This document shows, one piece after another, positions 11,136-21,200 of a stretch of DNA of 64,000 nt. This stretch comes from Pollenia angustigena (Eukaryota; Arthropoda; Insecta; Diptera; Polleniidae), in assembly GCA_930367215.1 (NCBI GenBank), contig OV884059.1, positions 35,393,882 to 35,457,881 of the forward strand, read 5' to 3'. Within the stretch, counting starts at the first letter, position 1; the number at the start of each line of letters is the position of its first letter. The position numbers and the translations under genes are program-made. Below the pieces are notes generated by a model. The model had not been told where the DNA came from. It saw only the letters and a program-made list of their open reading frames with translations, and did not search any database.

Positions 11136-11979
11136 CGCTCGAGGAGACCTATGGTTCCCGAAAGTGGGTATTTAAAAAAAAAAAATTAATTTTGGTCATA
11201 ATTTTTTTGTATCTGAACCGATTTTCCAGAGTTTTTTATAAAATATGTTCTACTAAAAATATTTTAGTATATAAGTCATATCCATAGGACATATGACAGC
11301 CCTAAAATTTAGGTTTTTATAAAATTTTTAATTTCCAATCCCGCCCACATTTTGTAGGGTGGTGTGTATTGACAACCTAAATGTGTGTACCTAATTTGGA
11401 AACTTTGGCTCTTGCCGTTCTCCAGATATACAGAAAAAAGCAATAAAAATACAACAACAACAAGGGCTTTTTTGAAAAAATTAGAGGCAGTCGAGGTTTT
11501 TTGATCATATCTCAGCCATTTTTTGACCGATCTTGCTGAATTTTAATAGCACGAAATGGTGGACTATACGTGACATAAATGTAAAACAACCTAGCCGCTA
11601 TCATGTCTGGAGTCTCCGGAAAACACATATCAAACGTAAGACGGACAGACGGACGGACGGACATGGTTAAATCAAGTTCTCTCATAAGGACCCAGAATAT
11701 ATATACTTTATAGGGTCTTAGATCAATATTGCAGAAATTACAAACGGAATGACAAACTTATATAGACCCTTTTCCACCTGAGGTGAAGGGTATAAAAACA
11801 AGTACCTAGTGTGATGGAAAATTGAAAAATAGGAAAAAAATATTAAGTGAAAAAAGTGGCGCAAACGCATAGTTTTCGAGTGGACCCCTAATGTTTTCAT
11901 ATACATAAATGCGCGATTTTCCACTACATTTGGTATCATTTTAACACTTTTGAATAGATCTTTCTTTATCCTCTTCAGA

Positions 11980-12430
11980 CCGTGGGTACACATATGTGCA
12001 CCTTAACTAATTGCAAGTTTTTAGGACTAGCGACATCGTGTGATCAATAGAAACAGTTTTATTACTTGCTTTAAGATACTGCGCTTCAAAACAATACCAA
12101 AAGATGGCAGGGTTTAGAAGTTTTAGCCATTATTTTTACATTTGAATTTAACAGTTTGAAAAAACCATACTGTTGGGATATTTTTCCTCAATAACTAATC
12201 GCTAAGACCTGAAGTACACATATGTGCACCTCTTTTTCTATCAGTTTAAATAAAAAAATTAAAAAAATAATTAAAACCGAAATTAAAATTACACCTCATA
12301 AGATAAAACAAATAGTTAATAAGCCCTTTACTTAATCGGTTCTGTTCAGAACTTAAGAAATTAAGAATTAACGTTGAAATTTTTCATATCTTAAGACCTG
12401 AGGTACACATATGTGTACCCTTAATTTCTA
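11980..12430. repeat. Three spaced repeats with a long perfect palindrome
   Basis: Units with a (TTAAGA)CCTGAGGTACACAT-type core occur at about 11980, 12205 and 12390 (spacing about 227 and 189 bp). The third contains GGTACACATATGTGTACC, an 18-bp perfect palindrome; the other two have GTACACATATGTGCAC, one mismatch from it. Each is followed by a TTAA or similar AT-rich tract. No coding is present. Confidence 0.5.
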
Positions 12431-12802
12431 AGAATTCAAATAAAATTAAAAAAAAAAAAAAATACACTTGTCTTATTTGCTCCCCAAAAGGTGTAAATAA
12501 TATATAAGAAATGTAAAAATTCAATGGGTTAATGCTCGGGTCTTAAGAGGTTATATACAAAATTTATTTAAAAATTCTTAACCCATTAAGAATCGGGATG
12601 GGTTTACGAAAATACAAGAGCATTTAGTAAGCATAATAATTACTATGGAGAAAAGTTTTAGTTAGCACAGCCGGTGTTTGTTATGCCATAGAGGAGAAAA
12701 TCTTTCCGCCTGGTCGAAGACCTGCTATTCAGATAAGCTTTAGTTGGCGAAGGCAGTGTATGTTATACCATAGAGTAGAAAATCTTTGCTTTTTCACAAG
12801 AG

Positions 12803-12866
12803 CTTTAATATGTTCTTTCGAATTGAAAAATTATTCGATCACGACTGCCAGAATTAGCCCCCAGGC
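12803..12866. repeat. Partial copy of the 7317-7553 MITE (right end)
   Basis: TTCGATCACGACTGCCAGAA followed by TTAGCCCCCAG matches the right terminus of the MITE at 7317-7553 with a few differences. The opposite terminus is absent. Two degenerate copies of a CCATAGAGGAGAAAATCTTT-type unit lie just upstream (about 12685 and 12765). Confidence 0.5.
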
Positions 12867-13052
12867 TAGGAATATCCAACTGTCAAACAATCAAAGCAGC
12901 GTTCAGTATGTATTTGGTAAACTTTATTAGAAAATATCTAAATTTAGCTAATATTTTAAACACATTAATTTGTTTATAAATAGTTGTGCAAAGACTTTTC
13001 AATTCAATTTCCTATTATGCCCTCGCTTTATTAAAACATTTAATTCGTTTAG

Positions 13053-13165
13053 GTGGAAAACCAATAACACCGACAGATGAACATGTGATAGGCAACGGAA
13101 AGTCACAGACCAACGGCACTGCTGGTAATGGCACAGTGGTAACAGAAGATATAACAAAATCAAAT
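13053..13165 (+). CDS. Host gene, penultimate coding exon
   Basis: Acceptor TTCGTTTAG ends at 13052. The first two bases finish the glycine codon begun at 135, giving a GGKPITPTDE start to this exon. It encodes a hydrophilic, Asn/Gly/Thr-rich segment (NGKSQTNGTAGNGT) and ends in phase 0 at donor GTAAGT (13166). The upstream part of the longer ORF that begins at 12986 is intronic. The matching phase and the glycine-rich junction are the main evidence that this exon follows 53-135. The low-complexity character suggests a flexible linker ahead of the lipidated tail. Confidence 0.75.
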
Positions 13166-13259
13166 GTAAGTTAATAGTAAAAGTAGTTGTATTGTACTTA
13201 TTCATATTACGTGCATACATTTTTATTATATAATTATTGTTATTAAACTTTTTTTAAAG

Positions 13260-13481
13260 GTATCCCAAAATCAGTCCGCACAAAATGGTACAAATGGTAC
13301 TCATAGGATACCATCGTCTACGGCAACAACTGGTGGCGGAGCTGTTAAGCCAACAGAAAATAATGGTGTTACATCTTCAGCTCAAGTCTCAAAGAAAGTA
13401 GTACCTGGACCTACGTCGGCTAGTCATGTTGTTATAGACGAAAAGAAAAACAAGAAAAAGGGCTGCTGTGTTGTTCAATGA
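13260..13481 (+). CDS. Host gene, last coding exon with CAAX-like C-terminus
   Basis: The exon follows an acceptor ending TTTTTTAAAG at 13259 and continues in phase 0 from 13165. It encodes a low-complexity Ser/Thr/Gly/Asn-rich tail of 73 residues, then a lysine cluster (DEKKNKKKG) and the end CCVVQ before TGA at 13479-13481. The last four residues, CVVQ, fit a CAAX box. With Q at the end farnesylation is the likely modification, and the neighbouring cysteine and lysine patch would favour palmitoylation and membrane binding. This supports a membrane-anchored cytosolic protein. The intron between the last two exons is only 94 nt. Family not recognised. Confidence 0.8.
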   Translation, partial: VSQNQSAQNGTNGTHRIPSSTATTGGGAVKPTENNGVTSSAQVSKKVVPGPTSASHVVIDEKKNKKKGCCVVQ

Positions 13482-14830
13482 ACGAGCCAATGCAGGGGCT
13501 ATAATTTATGTTTGAGGCAGTTAAAAAAAGGAGACAACTAATATGATTATTATGTTGTTTTGGATGAGATGATAAAAACGAGATAAACCAAATTACAAGT
13601 ATATAAATGTAAAATGAAAGTGCAGTTGCTGCTCCACATCCTCTTACTCCTCCTTGGCATGCCTAATTGTTTATGTATAGAATAAAAAAGCAAACCAACT
13701 TATATATTAATCATAATATATACATATACATACATATATTTTTTACTAAGCGTATTTATTATTTATATGTACACTATTTTGCGACTTTTATTTAAGCGAC
13801 CCTAGCGATTGCAATAATAAATCAAAACACAAAAAGAAAAAAAAAACAAAAAACAAAATAAAAAATTTAAATTTAATTACAAATATTATTTTGTATGCAG
13901 TTGAAATCCATATTTACATACATGTATTCATTCAAACTATTTACTACACACTGAGCAGCTTGTTTCCTCATGATCAGTTGAGATAATTTCTTTATTTGTT
14001 TTATTTTATATATTGTATATCCATCCATCTGTGTATGTATTTTTTTTCCAAATTAAATTTATTTGTATTGATTTATTTCAATATATTTTATTCTTTTTGA
14101 TTGTGTATATGTAAGTATGTTAACATACATACACTAATACTGTTAGTTATTTATTTTATATTTATTAAAGTACATCTTACCATACCCTTCCTCCCCTCCC
14201 CATTGCCACCTACCGATTCTCAAAGTTTCCGTTAATTTTACATTTTTGTTTCGAAAAGTTTATTAGGTACATTCAAATGGACAAAATTAAAAAAAAGTAA
14301 AAAAAAATACAAAACGCATTTAATAATACAAATACTTATTGCACACACTTCTACATCTACATACATACAAACCAACCAACCGACCGACCGACCGACTAAA
14401 TGAAACATAAAAATACATATAAGAAAAGCATAGAAATTATCAAAAAAAAAAAAAAAGATAAGTTATATTTATTTATTTAATAAAAATGATAACGCGAAAT
14501 ATTCTATCTAAAACTTTCGCTAACGTCTGTGTTTAAAGCGGAAAGAAAACTAATATTTAAAAATACTAATAGGAAAACAAAATAATATCGTATTGTATTG
14601 TATGTATGTATGTACATGTGCATACTAGCACAAGCAAGTAAGCCAGCAAGCAAGCAAACAAAACAAACAAAATAGCAAAAGAAAAATATTTAAAAATTGA
14701 TTAAAAAAAAATAAAAGATGTAATAAAAACCAATTCAATATTTAATATTGTAAATTTCAAATTCTATGTTAAGTTATGTATGGAAAAAAAAAAAAAAAAA
14801 CATCGTAAATAAAATGAAAACAGATACTCC
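13482..14830 (+). other. Probable 3' UTR of the host gene
   Basis: The stretch is non-coding and rich in ATTTA, CATACATA and A-runs, with many AATAAA-type signals (for example near 13683, 14480 and 14808). It includes a CCAACCGACCGACCGACC simple repeat at about 14370-14395 and an AAGCAAGCAAACAAA repeat near 14645. The exact cleavage site is unknown. Confidence 0.5.
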
Positions 14831-15377
14831 AAAAAGTACTCTATTAGAAAAAAAACAAATATTTTATTAATTTGTTTCGATTACATTTTAGAGCAAAGAA
14901 AACCAACTCTTTTCTTTTAACTACTCTCTTACTTGCACTGGTGCAGTTGGCTAAATTGAAATTCAAATTTTTTAATTAAAATAAGATACATATCGTCACC
15001 TTATAGACGAAATAACCTATCTGCAGTTTTCAAAAGTTTTGAGGAGAGGGAAAAAACGTTATAAAATTGGAACTGTTTACAATATTGAAACGAAAATTAC
15101 ATATTTTGATTAAAACTAAACCAGTACACATGTTCTGGAATTTTAGTGAGAACTTCTTGCATTGAAAAGATGTGAAACAAAATATTCCATCGTTTCTCGA
15201 AAAATGAGAAAAAAACTGTGTCTGTAACTCGTGTCGAAAACTATCAAAAGAGATCACGTCGTTACGTTATTAATGTCATAATATTCTACTCGAAGCCGAA
15301 GTGACATTTCAGACGTTGAGAACGCCAGTCACACATATCGTTGACGGCGACCAAAATTTACTAAAATTGAACATTTT
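14831..15377. other. No gene recognised
   Basis: Intergenic. A segment at 15165-15260 (GTGAAACAAAATATTCCATC followed by GTTTCTCG) recurs at 50025-50105, so it belongs to an unclassified repeat. Confidence 0.35.
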
Positions 15378-16703
15378 TTAACGACGGCGGTTTCTATTAC
15401 TTACATATAATTGTGCATCATCAGCATACAGACGAATATCGCAGTGCATTAGTTGACATGGTAAATCGTTTGCATATATTGAGAAAAGAAGTGGACCAAG
15501 AATTGATCCCTGTGGAACACCTCTTCTTACTGGTAAAAAACATGAAGTTCTATTCTTTGTCTCTACACATTGAAAACGGTCTTCCAGATAGGATGACATC
15601 AGATTAATCGATGTTGAAGAAAAATTCATAATTTTAGATAATTTCTGTTTTAATATTGTATGGTCAACCGTATCGAACGCCTTGGAGTGATCCAATAAGA
15701 CTAGCATTGCCAAACGCCCGTAATCAACTTCCCTTCTTAAATCTTCAGCTACATCAGTCAATGCAGTAATGCAACTATGCTTTGCACGAAAACCAGATTG
15801 TCGATCGCTAAGTAACCGGTTATCTCTTATATATAGTGCAATTTGATTATGCAAAATTCTTTCCATAGCCTTTGATAGATAGGGTAGAATCGCTATTGGT
15901 CGAAAATCGTTGTTGGATTTTGGTATGGGCAAGACTTTTGCCTGCTTCCATCGAAAGGGAAAGGTGCTTGTTGTGATAACTTTATTAAAAATATGAGTTA
16001 TCAGTGGAAGAATCGATGGAAGTAATATCTTAACAAACAACGGATGTAGACCATCAACACCCATAGCATTCGATTTTATTGAAGCACAGCTTGTGTAGAC
16101 GTCAATCTGGGTAACACAGTTAAAAGAGAAATGGTTTAAATTAAGATGATTTATACGATAACCATCATAGAACTCATGATTTGCTTCTGGCATATTAATA
16201 TTTACAAACTTCTCATTTATCTCATCAGGGGTTTCAATGCATTCAGTAATATTTTTGTGTTTACCAATGCCAATATCACAAATAGTCTGCCACGTTTTCT
16301 TTGTATCAATTGAATTAGCAAATTTCTCGGAATAAAAATTTGTTTTAGCTTCTCTGATCTTTTTAGTAACGATTTTTCTAGATTCACGAAAAATTTTATG
16401 AAGTCCTGTTGTTTTGTATCGTTTCCATCTGTCATGTTCGGCTATAAGCTTGCCAATCTGTGTTGTAAACCATGGCTTATGTTTATGGCCAATGGATTTT
16501 GTTCTTAATGGAACCGTTACATCAAACAGATATGTTAGATGTTTTTCTAAAAAATTCAATTGTTCATCAACTGTTAACATGTAGTAGATGCTGTTCCTAT
16601 CAATTTTACGATATTCTTCCTGCAATGTTGTATAATTTAGATTTTTGAAGTCGTGGTAAGTAATTGTCTGGCTCGGAATTTTTAGTTTAATATCATATGT
16701 CAT
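15378..16703 (-). pseudogene. CR1-like LINE reverse transcriptase, truncated
   Basis: A 441-residue open frame carries the non-LTR RT blocks: GVDGLHPLFVK, FRPIAILPYLSKAMERIL, SDRQSGFRAKHS, LLDHSKAFDTVDH (first catalytic Asp), RRGVPQGSILGPLLF and LYADDAQLYVS (catalytic DD pair). It ends within a few residues of YADD at a short basic tail, so the thumb and C-terminal regions are absent. The spacer before the RT is lysine-rich, as in CR1, Kiri and Crack elements. It would copy its own mRNA at a nicked target site. The missing C-terminus makes it non-autonomous. Clade assignment is from motif style only. Confidence 0.75.
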
Positions 16704-17253
16704 AAATATAAGATCGTGCTTAGAAAAGCAGGGTGCCGATAATCGTATATGAGTATGTTAGAAAAATTTGAAACAAAAAATAGGTCAATTAGTGTGTTTC
16801 TGGTGTTTGTGAAATGCGTGGGGGTACTAGTATTAGTAGGAACCAGTCCTATAGATTGCATGCTGTTAATAAGGCTGTATTCATTAAGCAAATTAGAGTT
16901 AAAATCCCCTGCTATTAAGATGTCGTCATAAGCTGTAGTTAGTTCTTCCAACGTTTTGACAAAATTAAGAAATTTAATATGACGACTGGGCCTATACACA
17001 CTGCCAATAAGAATTCTACTGTCCTCATTGAATAACTCAATAAAGATGTATTCAACAAGGTTGATATTTTCTGACTTATGTTACTAGACACGAGTTTTTC
17101 TTCAGACTTGCATTTTATTTTGCACCTTAAACCATTTTTAACGTAGATGTCAACGCCACCGGCATAACTTTTTCTATCAGCTCTAAAAATTGTATATCCG
17201 TTTAGTGATACCAAGCTGTCGGTAATTGACGAGTCAAACCATGTTTCAGCCAC
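16700..17253 (-). pseudogene. LINE AP-endonuclease fragment
   Basis: Two frames together show endonuclease-exonuclease-phosphatase features: AETWFDSSI (the E-T-W motif), YTIFRADR, then GVDIYVKNGL near 17160, and DILIAGDFNSNLL (the GDFN motif) with an IDLFFVSN-like block near 16790. A frameshift near 16990-17045 separates the halves, and the final SDH motif region is degraded. In an intact element this domain nicks the genomic target for target-primed reverse transcription. Confidence 0.65.
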
Positions 17254-17595
17254 AGCTATTATATCAACACCGGAACCCTAAAAAATTAGTCTTAATTCAT
17301 CGATTTTGTTCCTAAGACTTTGTGCGTTAATATGGCAGATTTTGAGACCATCTCGCTGTTTGGTCAGAATTCTAACCATGTTTGCTGTTACATCTTTGAA
17401 ACTGAAAAAATTGTTATTTGTGAAGATCATATAAAGATATTATCCCTAACAGCAACGCTCATAATTTTCTTGATTTTTATTAAAAAAGTATTGATAAATA
17501 ACTGGAAATTAAATTTTGATTTATAGAAATACATTTTTTTCAATAAAAGAGTTATAAATTGTATAAAATAAGGTTTAACATATAGGAGCACTTTA

Positions 17596-18080
17596 CTACA
17601 TCTCACCATTACTGGCTTCGGGACGAAATAGGCGAAAAAGTTCTGATAAATCATCAATATAAATAGGTTGATCAGCGGCTGTTAACTTGACATATATGAG
17701 ACCGCGCATAGAAAACGCAGCATGTAATATCCGATCTTTTCTCATTTTTATTGCTTCACGTAATATTCTGTAGTTAGCGGTAGTGAGATTCTCATTTATA
17801 AAAAATTTGGTATCAGACTGTTCAAAACCAATGTCCCTTAGGGTAAGTTCGAAGTTTTTATGAGTCTTACGAAACACAGCCAGAGATTTCAAAAAGAAGT
17901 TTTTATCGTATGGAGACATAATTTTCACGATAATAACAGCATCTTTGGAATTAGTTTTGTGTTTATTGTTCTCATTTTGAAGACGGAAAATTGATTTTAT
18001 AGCAGGGGTATAAAGATTAATGGTTGAACAAATTTTACTAAAAATATCATCCAGTTTTTCATTTTCAAAAAATGATAATC
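17596..18080 (-). pseudogene. LINE ORF1 fragment (FP25-like C-terminal domain)
   Basis: From about 18080 the - strand stays open to the stop at 17596, although the first ATG is only at 17928. It has RLQNENNKH, a VIIVKIMSPYDKNFF strand and FINENLTTANYRILREAIK, a pattern I recognise from the C-terminal domain of ORF1 proteins of CR1/L2-type LINEs. These proteins bind the element RNA. The N-terminal half (coiled coil or PHD-like part) is not recovered. Confidence 0.5.
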
Positions 18081-18288
18081 GACGACTGAATTGTGTACTC
18101 TTGTGGAATAAATGAAAGAGCGTAAGAATGTGTGTGAATTTTAAGCTAGCACAATTGTGCTATGAAATTGAATGAATTTGAAATCAATGATCTACAACAG
18201 GCATTTCCAAAAATTTTTTGGTTGTGTATTAGTGAGTACCAGAGAGTAAAAAATTGAGAGAATACAGCCGAAATAAAATGTTAGTAAT

Positions 18289-18775
18289 ATATTTTATAAG
18301 TTGTATAACACAAAGGTACAAAATAAAAATTTTTTGTGTTGATAAAATATTTGTAGCAATTCTTTACCAATGCAATGTCGCTGATTTTAAAACTGCACCT
18401 TTTTTTTATTCGGAAGCTTTTTGACTCTAAATCAGGTTCAAATATCTTATAAACAATTGTAAAAAATAAAGATTTTATTGCACGCAAATCACAGCTGATA
18501 GAAAAAAGTGCAGTTTTAAAATCAGCGACATTGAATTGGTAAAGAACGGGGGCTGATTTAAAACCATGTGAGATCAGGCCATGATGGCTTTATCGCCCAT
18601 TCAAATGAAAAAAAAATAAAAAGGCTTTATCTGCCTATTGAACGAGAGATAAAGCCATCATGGCCTTATCTCACGTGGTTTTAAATCACCCCCCCTAAAA
18701 ACTGCTACAAATTTTCTATCAACACAAAAAATTTTTAATTTTGTTCCCTTGTGTTATACAACTTATAAAATAAAA
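18289..18775. mobile_element. Fold-back element interrupted by a MITE
   Basis: The left arm (18289-18398) includes TTATAAGTTGTATAACACAA, TTTTTTGTGTTGATAAAATA and TTTACCAATGCAATGTCGCT. Its inverse occurs as 18509-18547 (GTGCAGTTTTAAAATCAGCG onward) plus 18701-18775 (CTGCTACAAATTTTCTATCA onward). The right arm is split exactly by the 148-bp MITE at 18548-18695. Arms are about 110 bp at high identity. No coding is present. Confidence 0.65.
18548..18695. mobile_element. Near-palindromic MITE (GGGGGCTGATTTAAAACCA termini)
   Basis: The left half GGGGGCTGATTTAAAACCAT through GATGGCTTTATC is mirrored by GATAAAGCCATCATGGCCTT through GGTTTTAAATCACCCCCC. TIRs of about 55 bp leave a small loop. It lies inside one arm of the fold-back at 18289-18775. 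Confidence 0.65.
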
Positions 18776-18784
18776 TCTTCTAAA

Positions 18785-19801
18785 TTTATACTTTTATGGC
18801 AGTTTCGTAATAGTAGAATGCTCTTCAAATGGGATGAACTTAATTTATTACGTTAATTGGAACAAATAAATTTTAAATCCGAAAAAATTTGTTCGCATAG
18901 GTAAGTAGTGCCGAATAAAGAGAGGCACTTATGGTGTTTTCTTTTCTACAAAAAATGTGACATTTTATTTTAAAAAAATGCAGTTTGGAGTCTGTTTCTT
19001 AAAAATTTTGCTCCCGAAAAGGGTGGCTTGTTTCATTCTAAAAAACTCACCCTTTTTTGGAAGCAAAATTTGTATGAAACAGACACCAAATTGCATTTTT
19101 TTAAATAAAATGTCACACTTTTTTGTAGAAAAGAAAACACCATTAAATGAATTTTTTTTTAGTTCAGGATAGAACTCGCCATCCAAATCTTTCCAGAACT
19201 CTACAATATTATTTTCGTCTGGAGCATTTACTTCGCTCCGTAGTATGATTAGTTCTGACTGAATATCAAATTTGTAGTTGCTTACATCGCAACGAAAAGG
19301 GTTTTCGAAAAGATCTAATAGCGGATGTAAAATTACAAAATCTTGAAACCTGTCTTGAAAATTATTGAAAAGTGTTTCAAATATTTCGGCATATTCATAT
19401 CTTTTGTCGATTTCGAGATTTCTATAAACAAGTGAAGTTTTTGGAAAATTGGAAAAATCACCAGTTTTAATTTGGGAACAAATTAGAAAAAGTTTTGTTT
19501 TAAAATTGTGAATGATTTTTGACAAGTCGCAAATATTGCGTTCTTTTCCTTGCAATTCCAAATTTAGTTCATTTAACATACTTGTCGTATCTGCCAAAAA
19601 AGCTAAGTCTAAAATAAAATTATTGTCTTTTAAACACTGTACTAAAACTATTTCTATTTTCTCAGTTTCTAGGAACTGAATAACTTCTTCTCTTAAATCA
19701 TAAAGTCTATTCAGGCAATCACCGCGACCTAGCCACCGAAAATACAACCGTTGGCTATACAAAATTGTGTAAAGTGCGACTTTAATGTTTGTTGCTTGCA
19801 A
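18785..19801 (-). pseudogene. hAT transposase pseudogene interrupted by a MITE
   Basis: The - strand from 19801 encodes a hAT protein of the ZBED5/SCAND3-like type, with WLGRGDCLNRLYDLREEV, LAFLADTTSMLNELNLELQG and a KTKLFLICSQIK stretch. At 19142 the coding sequence runs into a MITE (18933-19141). On its far side the hAT C-terminal block resumes (SLFGTTYLCEQIFSDLKF near 18920, then an SSSHLKSILLL motif) in broken frames. The catalytic region upstream of 19801 is lost. Such transposases make 8-bp target duplications, and some relatives have been adopted as host genes. This copy is clearly dead. Confidence 0.7.
18933..19141. mobile_element. Palindromic MITE inserted in the hAT pseudogene
   Basis: GGTGTTTTCTTTTCTACAAA on the left is matched by TTTGTAGAAAAGAAAACACC on the right, with TIRs of about 90 bp extending through AAAATGCAGTTTGGAGTCTG. 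The 209-bp element separates two continuous parts of a hAT transposase, which fixes its ends. A partial copy of its terminus is at 21593-21613. Confidence 0.65.
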
Positions 19802-19899
19802 ACGAGCTTTGAAAACATTCGTATATTTTATTAAAATGTTAAAGCAAAATTATAAAACAATGAAAAAATGTGCCAAGAGCAAAATATTATTGTTATTAA

Positions 19900-20064
19900 G
19901 GGTATTCACGTCACAAGTTGCACCCTTGCAAAAAAGCAAAAGTGCAAAAATAAAACAACAACCACACAGACAATTAGTTGTGCGTAAATAAATGTCTTTG
20001 TGGTTGTTGTTAGATTTTTGCACTTTTCCTTTTTTGGAAGGGTGCAATTTGTGACGTGAATACC
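19900..20064. mobile_element. Palindromic MITE (GGGTATTCACGTCACAA termini)
   Basis: Left GGGTATTCACGTCACAAGTT and right AATTTGTGACGTGAATACCC are inverses. TIRs of about 70 bp include a TGCACCCTT and an AACAACAACCACA block. Length is about 165 bp. Target duplication is not certain. Confidence 0.65.
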
Positions 20065-20284
20065 CCCATTATTCTTTGCATTTTTAATTGTTATTTAGTG
20101 TTAACATTTTTTCTCACCCCATTTTTATTCGCGAGTTAATTTGACAGTTCAAAGCGTAAATTTTTCGCAACAAAATGTTACAGACACACTTTTTCTGTAA
20201 ATTGGCGAGTAATTTCCTTACGTGACAGCTAGTACTCGCCAAAAAAAGTTACAGACACAGTTTAGTGAGAAAAACAGCTGGGGG
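20065..20284. other. No gene recognised
   Basis: AT-rich spacer with two copies of a GTTACAGACACA motif (20184 and 20250) in direct orientation. Confidence 0.3.
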
Positions 20285-21200
20285 GTTATTATGTAATTCG
20301 ATTCGAAACGAAAATACTTTCGAAAGAAATTTCCGTATCGAAAATGAAATGGTATTTTCTAATCCGTTCGAAAGCACCACATTTTGTATTTGTTAAAAAA
20401 AGGGAAAAACAAAGTGCTGCCAAATTTATACACAATAAATTTGACAGCTGCTGTCAATATTGACAGAACTTTTTTTGAAAAACAAGCGTTAAAAAGAAAA
20501 CGTTAAATTTTCCGCAAAACGTAAATATAAATGAAAACTTCCAAACAAAATAAAATAACAAATAATTATTAATATAAAAAATAACGGTTTAAGAACATGG
20601 ATTTTGTTGCATTGTGGTTGGGAGATAGCGATGAAGAAAGTGATGCAATTGCAGAAAGAGTTCAACAGAAAATAAAATTAAGATACATCCGAAATTATGA
20701 GCCTTGCTAATAGTACGTAAGAAAGATTTTTTTAATTATGAAATTTAATCATAAAAATACTACTTTTTAAGTTTCGCGAAAAACTTTCGGCTTAATAAAA
20801 ATACATTTATGTATATCTACAATTGAATAAAAGGCGATTTAAAGCCACCTGAAAGATCGGCAGTCATTGCACCTTTGAAAAAATTAGCTGCCACATTAAA
20901 ATGTTTGGAACAGGTTGGATACCAACATCAGATTGGCCAAGATCGTCTTGTGGGACTTTCACACCCATCAATTTCCATATGCTTATCTCAGGTATGCGAA
21001 ATATTCGAACCAAATCTTTGCCCGAAGCATATTATCTTTGAAATGACTGAAGAAAAAAAAAGGACGCGAAAAGATATTTTTTTTAATTAATGTGGAATAC
21101 TTGGAGTAATTGGAGCAGTAGACGGCACTCACATTCAAGCAATAAGGCCAAGTAACAATGAGCATTTATTCTTCAACCGAAAACAGACATTTAACTTTAA
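20285..21200 (+). pseudogene. PIF/Harbinger relic with transposase fragment
   Basis: A short first exon starts at about 20598 (MDFVALWLGDSDEESDAIAE), a typical acidic Harbinger transposase N-terminus. After an intron-like gap, 20870-21060 encodes LAATLKCLEQVGYQHQIGQD and LSHPSISICLSQVCEIFEP, and 21085-21180 gives GVIGAVDGTHIQAIRP (first catalytic Asp in DGTH). The rest of the catalytic domain is missing. A possible left terminus GGGGGTTATTATGTAATTCG is at about 20281. A right terminus is not found, so the copy is probably truncated. Frames are broken at 21080. Confidence 0.65.

Larger units (their letters stand above)
8595..11800 (+). repeat. Dispersed repeat family A, interrupted by nested elements
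   Basis: The copy starts with AACAAGTAAGAGTGCTATAT and TTCGGCTGTGCCGAATCTTA at about 8595-8645 and is broken at 8695 by a Harbinger element. It resumes from about 10905 and ends at 11800 with GAAGGGTATAAAAACAAGT. The second half contains (GGAC)n-type GGACGGACGGACATGG and ACCCAGAATATATATACTTT. The same sequence in inverse orientation fills 48231-49445, where its ends can be read from the Jockey ORF it interrupts. No TIR or coding region is evident, and class is unknown. The span given includes the foreign insertion 8695-10902. Confidence 0.6.
136..13052 (+). other. 12.9-kb host intron filled with transposable elements
   Basis: The donor is GTAAGT at 136 and the acceptor is TTCGTTTAG ending at 13052. 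The phases on both sides agree (1 then 2 nt to finish a glycine codon). The intron contains, in order, a mariner relic, a Helitron-like element, a possible long-TIR element, several MITEs, a hAT element with a clean target duplication, a nested Harbinger and hAT MITE inside a dispersed repeat, a tRNA-like SINE head, and tandem palindromic repeats. The first 1.5 kb is AT-rich with no gene that I can see. The sense of the join is inferred from phase and protein continuity, not from transcript data. Confidence 0.7.
15378..18085 (-). mobile_element. CR1-like non-LTR retrotransposon, 3' truncated
   Basis: On the - strand the order is ORF1 C-terminal part (18080-17596), AP-type endonuclease (about 17253-16700, frame-broken) and reverse transcriptase (16703-15378). 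The RT stops just after the YADD block, so the thumb region, 3' UTR and tail are missing. This is unusual, because LINE copies normally lose the 5' end. No target duplication is recognised. Confidence 0.7.
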
